NCBI GenBank assembly: GCA_015061285.1
Contig: SUWW01000012.1
Coordinates: 85,024 to 149,023 of the forward strand
Length of the DNA stretch: 64,000 nt
Direction: 5' to 3'
DNA from: Bacteroidales bacterium
GTDB taxonomy: Bacteria; Bacteroidota; Bacteroidia; Bacteroidales; Marinilabiliaceae
The position numbers and the translations under genes were made by a program. The notes under the pieces are model-generated. The model was not told the origin of the DNA. It ran no database searches and saw only the letters and a list, made by a program, of their open reading frames with translations. This document shows positions 62,532-64,000 of this stretch, piece after piece (the first letter of the stretch is position 1; every line of letters begins with the position of its first letter).

Positions 62532-63287
62532 ATGAAAAGTATATTATGCTTAATACCAGCACGTTATGCGTCGAGTAGATTCCCGGGAAAGCCATTAGCA
62601 GATATTGGTGGCAAACCGATGATCCAACGTGTCACCGAGCAAGCGCTCAAAGTTATGCCCGATGTATATGTGGCTACCGACGACGATCGCATTGCCGAAG
62701 CTGTGAAGAAATTTGGTGGTAATGTGGTTATGACTGCTTCTACCCATCAAAGTGGTACAGACCGTTGCGCTGAAGCTCTTGAGACCGTTGAGAAATCGCT
62801 CGGCAAGAAGTTCTACGCCGTGCTAAATATCCAAGGCGACGAACCTTTCATCAATCCTGAGCAAATTTCGCTTCTCGCCTCTTCGTTCGACGATGACTCT
62901 ACCGAAATTGCTACGCTCATAAAACCTGTAGATAACAAAGGTGATCTCTTCAACCCGAATAAACCCAAAGTTGTTGTCTCTAACGACAACCTTGCGCTCT
63001 ATTTTAGCCGTTCGCCTATTCCATATCTACGCGGCGAAAACGAAGACGAGTGGCACCTCAAGCATAAATTCTACAACCATATTGGCCTCTACGGCTATCG
63101 CACCGACATACTTAGAAAAATTACGAAGCTCGACCGCGGCACGCTCGAAAAATGCGAATCGCTCGAACAACTTCGTTGGCTCGAGAATGGTTATTCTATT
63201 CGTGTGCTCGAAACTAAGCTCGAAAGTCTATCTATCGATACACCCGAAGATCTTGAAGAACTTCGTCGCAGAGGACTTATCAAGTAA
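62532..63287 (+). CDS. kdsB: 3-Deoxy-manno-octulosonate cytidylyltransferase
   Basis: 251 residues from ATG 62532 (MKSILCLIPARYASSRFPGKPL), the usual KdsB start; upstream in-frame ATGs at 62481 and 62514 look noncoding. Motifs: PARYASSRFPGKPLADIGGKPMIQRV, SGTDRCAEAL, NIQGDEPFI, HIGLYGYR and ESLEQLRWLENG. It activates Kdo as CMP-Kdo for lipopolysaccharide. Monocistronic, with a terminator 45 bp downstream. Confidence 0.97.
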   Translation: MKSILCLIPARYASSRFPGKPLADIGGKPMIQRVTEQALKVMPDVYVATDDDRIAEAVKKFGGNVVMTASTHQSGTDRCAEALETVEKSLGKKFYAVLNIQGDEPFINPEQISLLASSFDDDSTEIATLIKPVDNKGDLFNPNKPKVVVSNDNLALYFSRSPIPYLRGENEDEWHLKHKFYNHIGLYGYRTDILRKITKLDRGTLEKCESLEQLRWLENGYSIRVLETKLESLSIDTPEDLEELRRRGLIK

Positions 63288-63332
63288 AAAGATATAACAG
63301 CTAAAGACTTAGAACAGCTACATAAAATGTTG

Positions 63333-63362
63333 AAAAGGAGTGCATCACGCGCTCCTTTTTTT
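63333..63362 (+). terminator. Terminator after kdsB
   Basis: AAAAGGAGTGC (63333-63343) with GCGCTCCTTTT (63349-63359), one G-U pair, then a T run. Confidence 0.85.
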
Positions 63363-64000
63363 ATATGCGCCCCGTCATTTAGAATTCGTTCCAGCAGATT
63401 AGGAATCCGCTAACCAATGAGCGGTGATAGCAATTCGCTTAGAATGGAAAATCACTAAAACGCTTTCGCACGCGAAAAAATGCGCTAAGGCGCCCAAAAG
63501 CGCCAAAAGATGTGCTCATGTGTGCTGCGATGCAATAAAACGCGACATAATGCACTATATGGCATTTATGCGGCGAAATGACGGCGAGGGGCTTACGCGA
63601 GGCTTAGGATGTGCTTACACGATGTGCAACAAATGTTTTGTATAAAGTTTATATTTGGTACTGATTGTCAGTTGAAAATTGAAAGTTGAGAATTGAGAAC
63701 ACAGAATACACAGATATAAAGGATTATAACAGATAAAATAGATCTGTGAAAATCAGTTCAATCAGTGAAGTCTGTGTGCTTACTAAAAAATATATAAAGC
63801 CAAATAAATTGAAACGCTTGTGTTCAATGTAAAGTCTCGCTACGTTGAAATAAGGACCAACGCACCAGCCTTACAAGAAAAAATAGCCAATGAATCAACT
63901 CTACAAAATACTATCAATCAGTGTTATCTGTGTTATCCTTTAGTTTAGACATCAAAAGAAAAGGCATAACAGGAATGTTAGATTTGAAACAAAAACTAGA
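63363..64000. other. Noncoding right end
   Basis: About 640 bases without a supported gene. 63440-63560 is rich in GCGC and lysine/cysteine-like codons and gives a short frame that I do not believe. From about 63690 there are words such as CACAGAT, ATCAGT and CTGTGTTATC in both orientations, typical of degenerate intergenic repeats. An ATG at 63975 (MLDLKQKL, open to the edge) might begin a gene but cannot be judged. Confidence 0.5.

Noticed and set aside
63424..63645. 73-codon lysine/cysteine-rich frame at the right end
   Set aside because: No plausible leader or family; composition follows GCGC-rich local DNA.

Overview
The window comes from a member of the Bacteroidales (phylum Bacteroidota). 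The family cannot be fixed from the sequence. Evidence for the order: TonB-dependent receptors with many aromatic-ended barrels, two proline-rich TonB proteins, type IX secretion (T9SS) C-terminal sorting domains on three secreted proteins, a hybrid two-component system (HTCS) with propeller sensor, DUF4876 and DUF6850 outer-membrane proteins, meso-diaminopimelate dehydrogenase, and Bacteroidota-type promoters (TTTG, 19-21 nt, TAnnTTTG), of which 20320-20350 is a textbook case. DNA is moderately AT-rich and start codons lack strong Shine-Dalgarno sequences.

Layout. 1-1041: peroxide-defence unit of an OhrR-type MarR repressor (cut by the left edge) and a glutathione peroxidase, with two copies of a palindromic operator over the promoter. 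1067-4163: periplasmic histidine acid phosphatase and two tandem tonB genes. 4311-6596: radA, rpmF, DUF177. 6719-14340: a long leftward cell-shape run, frr-purH-mreB, a terminator, then mreC-mreD-mrdA-rodA-DUF502. The purH gene is only the IMP cyclohydrolase half. 14370-20278: conserved hypothetical protein, secreted GH28 pectinase and three glycosyltransferases. 20320-23464: PAP2 phosphatase, two-subunit CoA-transferase, ddh. 23575-28973: a membrane one-component propeller/AraC regulator, an orphan chemoreceptor and a GH43 lipoprotein. 29129-38460: two T9SS cargo proteins divergent from a TonB receptor-DUF4876-DUF6850 operon. 38574-46610: a DASS carboxylate/sulfate transporter and two paralogous TonB receptors, one frameshifted.

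46928-56009: metG, then an accessory island holding a 1296-residue BspA-type leucine-rich-repeat T9SS protein, a small co-oriented protein, an XRE-type regulator and a class III Fic protein. The island sits among intergenic mosaics of short hairpins that recur on both sides of the repeat protein, and near-identical 49-bp direct repeats flank fic. 56010-63287: MscS channel, rlpA, riboflavin synthase, a complete HTCS, kdsB. The last 700 bases look noncoding.

No tRNA, rRNA, CRISPR array, IS element or SusC/SusD pair was recognised. The points most worth following are the stand-alone IMP cyclohydrolase in the mre operon, the GH43-chemoreceptor pair, the TBDR/DUF4876/DUF6850 locus facing two T9SS proteins, the hairpin mosaic around the leucine-rich-repeat gene, and the repeat-flanked fic gene. 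None is proven to be a new system.
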